NCBI GenBank assembly: GCA_025964685.1
Contig: JAOPYG010000108.1
Location: forward strand, 1 to 62,439
Reading direction: 5' to 3'
Length of the DNA stretch: 62,439 bases
Source of the DNA: Actinoallomurus sp.
Lineage (GTDB): Bacteria; Actinomycetota; Actinomycetes; Streptosporangiales; Streptosporangiaceae
Shown: piece after piece, positions 61,323 through 62,439 of the stretch
How positions within the stretch are numbered: the stretch's first letter is position 1
Layout: the number at the start of each line of letters is the position of its first letter
Notes under the pieces: generated by a model
The model's input: the letters and a program-made list of their open reading frames with translations, nothing else
The model's database searches: none
What the model was told of the DNA's origin: nothing
Made by a program: the position numbers and the translations under genes

Positions 61323-62439
61323 ATGGAAGGGCGCGCCAGCGGACCGACCGGTGCATCGCCGCCAGCAGGCAGCCATACGACTCCCCCGCTGGTCGGACGC
61401 CGCGACGTCCTCGACCAATTCACCCGGCTTCTCAACTCCATCGGCGAACCCGCCTCTAAACGGGCCGCCGAGTCCACGCGGCTGGTCGGCCTGGCCGGTG
61501 AGCCCGGGGCGGGAAAGACCCGGCTTCTGCAGGAGCTGGTGGCGGACGCCGAGAGCCGCGGGATGCTCCCGCTGGCGGGACGGGCGGCCGAGTTCGAGCA
61601 GGAGATGCCCTTCGGCGCCGTGGTCGACGCGCTCGACGATCACCTCGACACGATCGCCGAACCCTCCGGTCCGCTCGGAGCGCAGACCGCGTCGCTGCTG
61701 GTGGCCGTCTTCCCCGCCCTGGCGGCGAGCGGGTCCGGCGAGACCGGTTCGCAGGAACCCGCCGACACCGGCCTTGGACGCTACGGCATCTACCGCGCCG
61801 TGCGCCGGCTGCTGGAGGAGGTCGTCCCCGCGTCGGGGCTCGTGCTGATCCTGGACGACCTGCACTGGGCCGACGAGGCAACGATCGAGCTGCTCGACTA
61901 CCTGGTCCGCCACCCACCGCGCGGACCCGTGCTCATCGTGGTGGCCTACCGCCCGGCCCAGGCCTCACCTCGGCTGGCCGCCCTCATGCAGGCGGCGCAG
62001 CCGATCCCGGTGACCCCTCTCAACGAGGCAGAGGTGGAGGAGTTCCTCGGCCCGGGCGTGAACCGCACGCGACGGGAGGCCCTGTTCGCGGCCAGCGGCG
62101 GCAACCCCTTCTACCTCGAAGCGCTGGCCCGCATGGGCAGCGAACCGGTCTCCGGCGCCGGAGGCCCGGGCGAGCTGCCGCCGGCCATCCGCGCGGCACT
62201 GCGGATGGAGCTGAGCGGGCTCCCGGCCGACGCCTTGCTGGTCGCGCAGGGCGCCGCCGTCGCCGCGGACGAGTTCGAGCCGGCGCTGGCGGCCGTCGCC
62301 GCCGAGCTGCCCGAAGACCGCACCCTCGATGCGATCAGCGAGCTCGTCGCACGCGACGTCGTACGGCCCGCCTCCGCCGGCCGGTTCCGGTTCCGGCATC
62401 CACTCGTACGGCCTGCCGCGTACGGCTCCGCGGCCGCGG
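61323..62439 (+). CDS. Large AAA-ATPase transcriptional regulator (LAL/LuxR-type), N-terminal part
   Basis: ATG 61323 (AAGGA upstream); open to the window end, 372 codons visible. After a ~22-residue Pro/Gly-rich start comes an AAA_16 domain: PPLVGRRDVLDQF, Walker A GLAGEPGAGKTRLL, Walker B LVLILDDLHWADEA, VLIVVAYRP and the sensor-like region ASGGNPFYLEALAR. This layout is that of LAL-type (MalT/LuxR) regulators, usually 900-1000 residues with a C-terminal LuxR helix-turn-helix, which is outside the window. Other STAND regulators are not excluded. Confidence 0.85.
   Translation, partial: MEGRASGPTGASPPAGSHTTPPLVGRRDVLDQFTRLLNSIGEPASKRAAESTRLVGLAGEPGAGKTRLLQELVADAESRGMLPLAGRAAEFEQEMPFGAVVDALDDHLDTIAEPSGPLGAQTASLLVAVFPALAASGSGETGSQEPADTGLGRYGIYRAVRRLLEEVVPASGLVLILDDLHWADEATIELLDYLVRHPPRGPVLIVVAYRPAQASPRLAALMQAAQPIPVTPLNEAEVEEFLGPGVNRTRREALFAASGGNPFYLEALARMGSEPVSGAGGPGELPPAIRAALRMELSGLPADALLVAQGAAVAADEFEPALAAVAAELPEDRTLDAISELVARDVVRPASAGRFRFRHPLVRPAAYGSAAA

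Noticed and set aside
1-62439. CRISPR array, biosynthetic gene cluster or rRNA operon
   Set aside because: No regularly spaced repeats, no polyketide/peptide synthase or terpene genes and no rRNA sequence were seen.

Overview
The window (62.4 kb, uniformly very high G+C, strong G/C at third codon positions) is chromosomal DNA of a filamentous actinomycete. Polyphosphate glucokinase, an NADPH:F420 oxidoreductase, a luciferase-like F420 candidate enzyme, XRE/DUF5753 regulators, an RsbW-like ATP-binding protein, a SpoIIE-type phosphatase and an ECF41 sigma factor together fit Streptosporangiales/Streptomycetales-type bacteria. I cannot name the genus from the sequence alone.

Layout. 1-3,640: end of an ECF41 sigma factor, then a decayed integrated element. 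A 100-bp copy of the 3' end of the downstream glnA2-type gene (685-784) and the 3' end of the intact gene (3533-3632) form direct repeats. Between them lie an MFS exporter, a DUF6262/TnpC-like gene, the tail of a Tn554-type recombinase and the catalytic tail of an integrase. 3,546-9,871 (minus): a nitrogen block with a glnA2-type ligase, a polar amino-acid ABC transporter, a penicillin-binding protein and a second, orphan binding lipoprotein. 10,036-12,901: two MFS exporters separated by the relic of a third. 12,979-16,888: NAD+ synthetase facing a SpoIIE/GAF/HATPase phosphatase. 17,359-19,541: TetR regulator and DHA2 exporter with palindromic operator candidates.

19,738-28,519: panB, an asparaginase homologue lacking its catalytic residues, a coupled operon (F420 reductase, PanE-like reductase, cytoplasmic BtuF-like protein), polyphosphate glucokinase, a 57-aa Cys/His protein, methionine aminopeptidase, a LigD-type phosphoesterase with a dead ligase-like domain and a DUF457 membrane protein. 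28,621-33,395: two cell-surface proteases, an LLM enzyme and a CopD-CtaG fusion. 33,591-35,069: an XRE-TPR regulator divergent from an unannotated 45-aa secreted peptide, which resembles a peptide-pheromone (RRNPP-like) circuit. 35,309-47,368: orphan molybdopterin dehydrogenase subunit, PaiB-like flavoprotein, CPA1 antiporter, alanine dehydrogenase, phosphatase/hydrolase pair, DUF2236 enzyme, CutA, gamma-glutamyltransferase and an APC permease.

47,451-51,473: a tight four-gene operon encoding an NrtR-like Nudix regulator, a J-domain/pseudokinase, a vWA-type protein and a divergent adenylosuccinate-synthetase homologue. This and the regulator-peptide pair are the strongest candidates for undescribed systems. 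51,555-62,439: an MFS protein, a glycine-rich-domain-like protein, a two-gene PH-domain membrane pair, MarR, two convergent XRE/DUF5753 regulators, a secreted anchor-C protein, a tRNA with CAT anticodon, an RsbW-like ATPase and the start of a large AAA regulator cut by the window edge.
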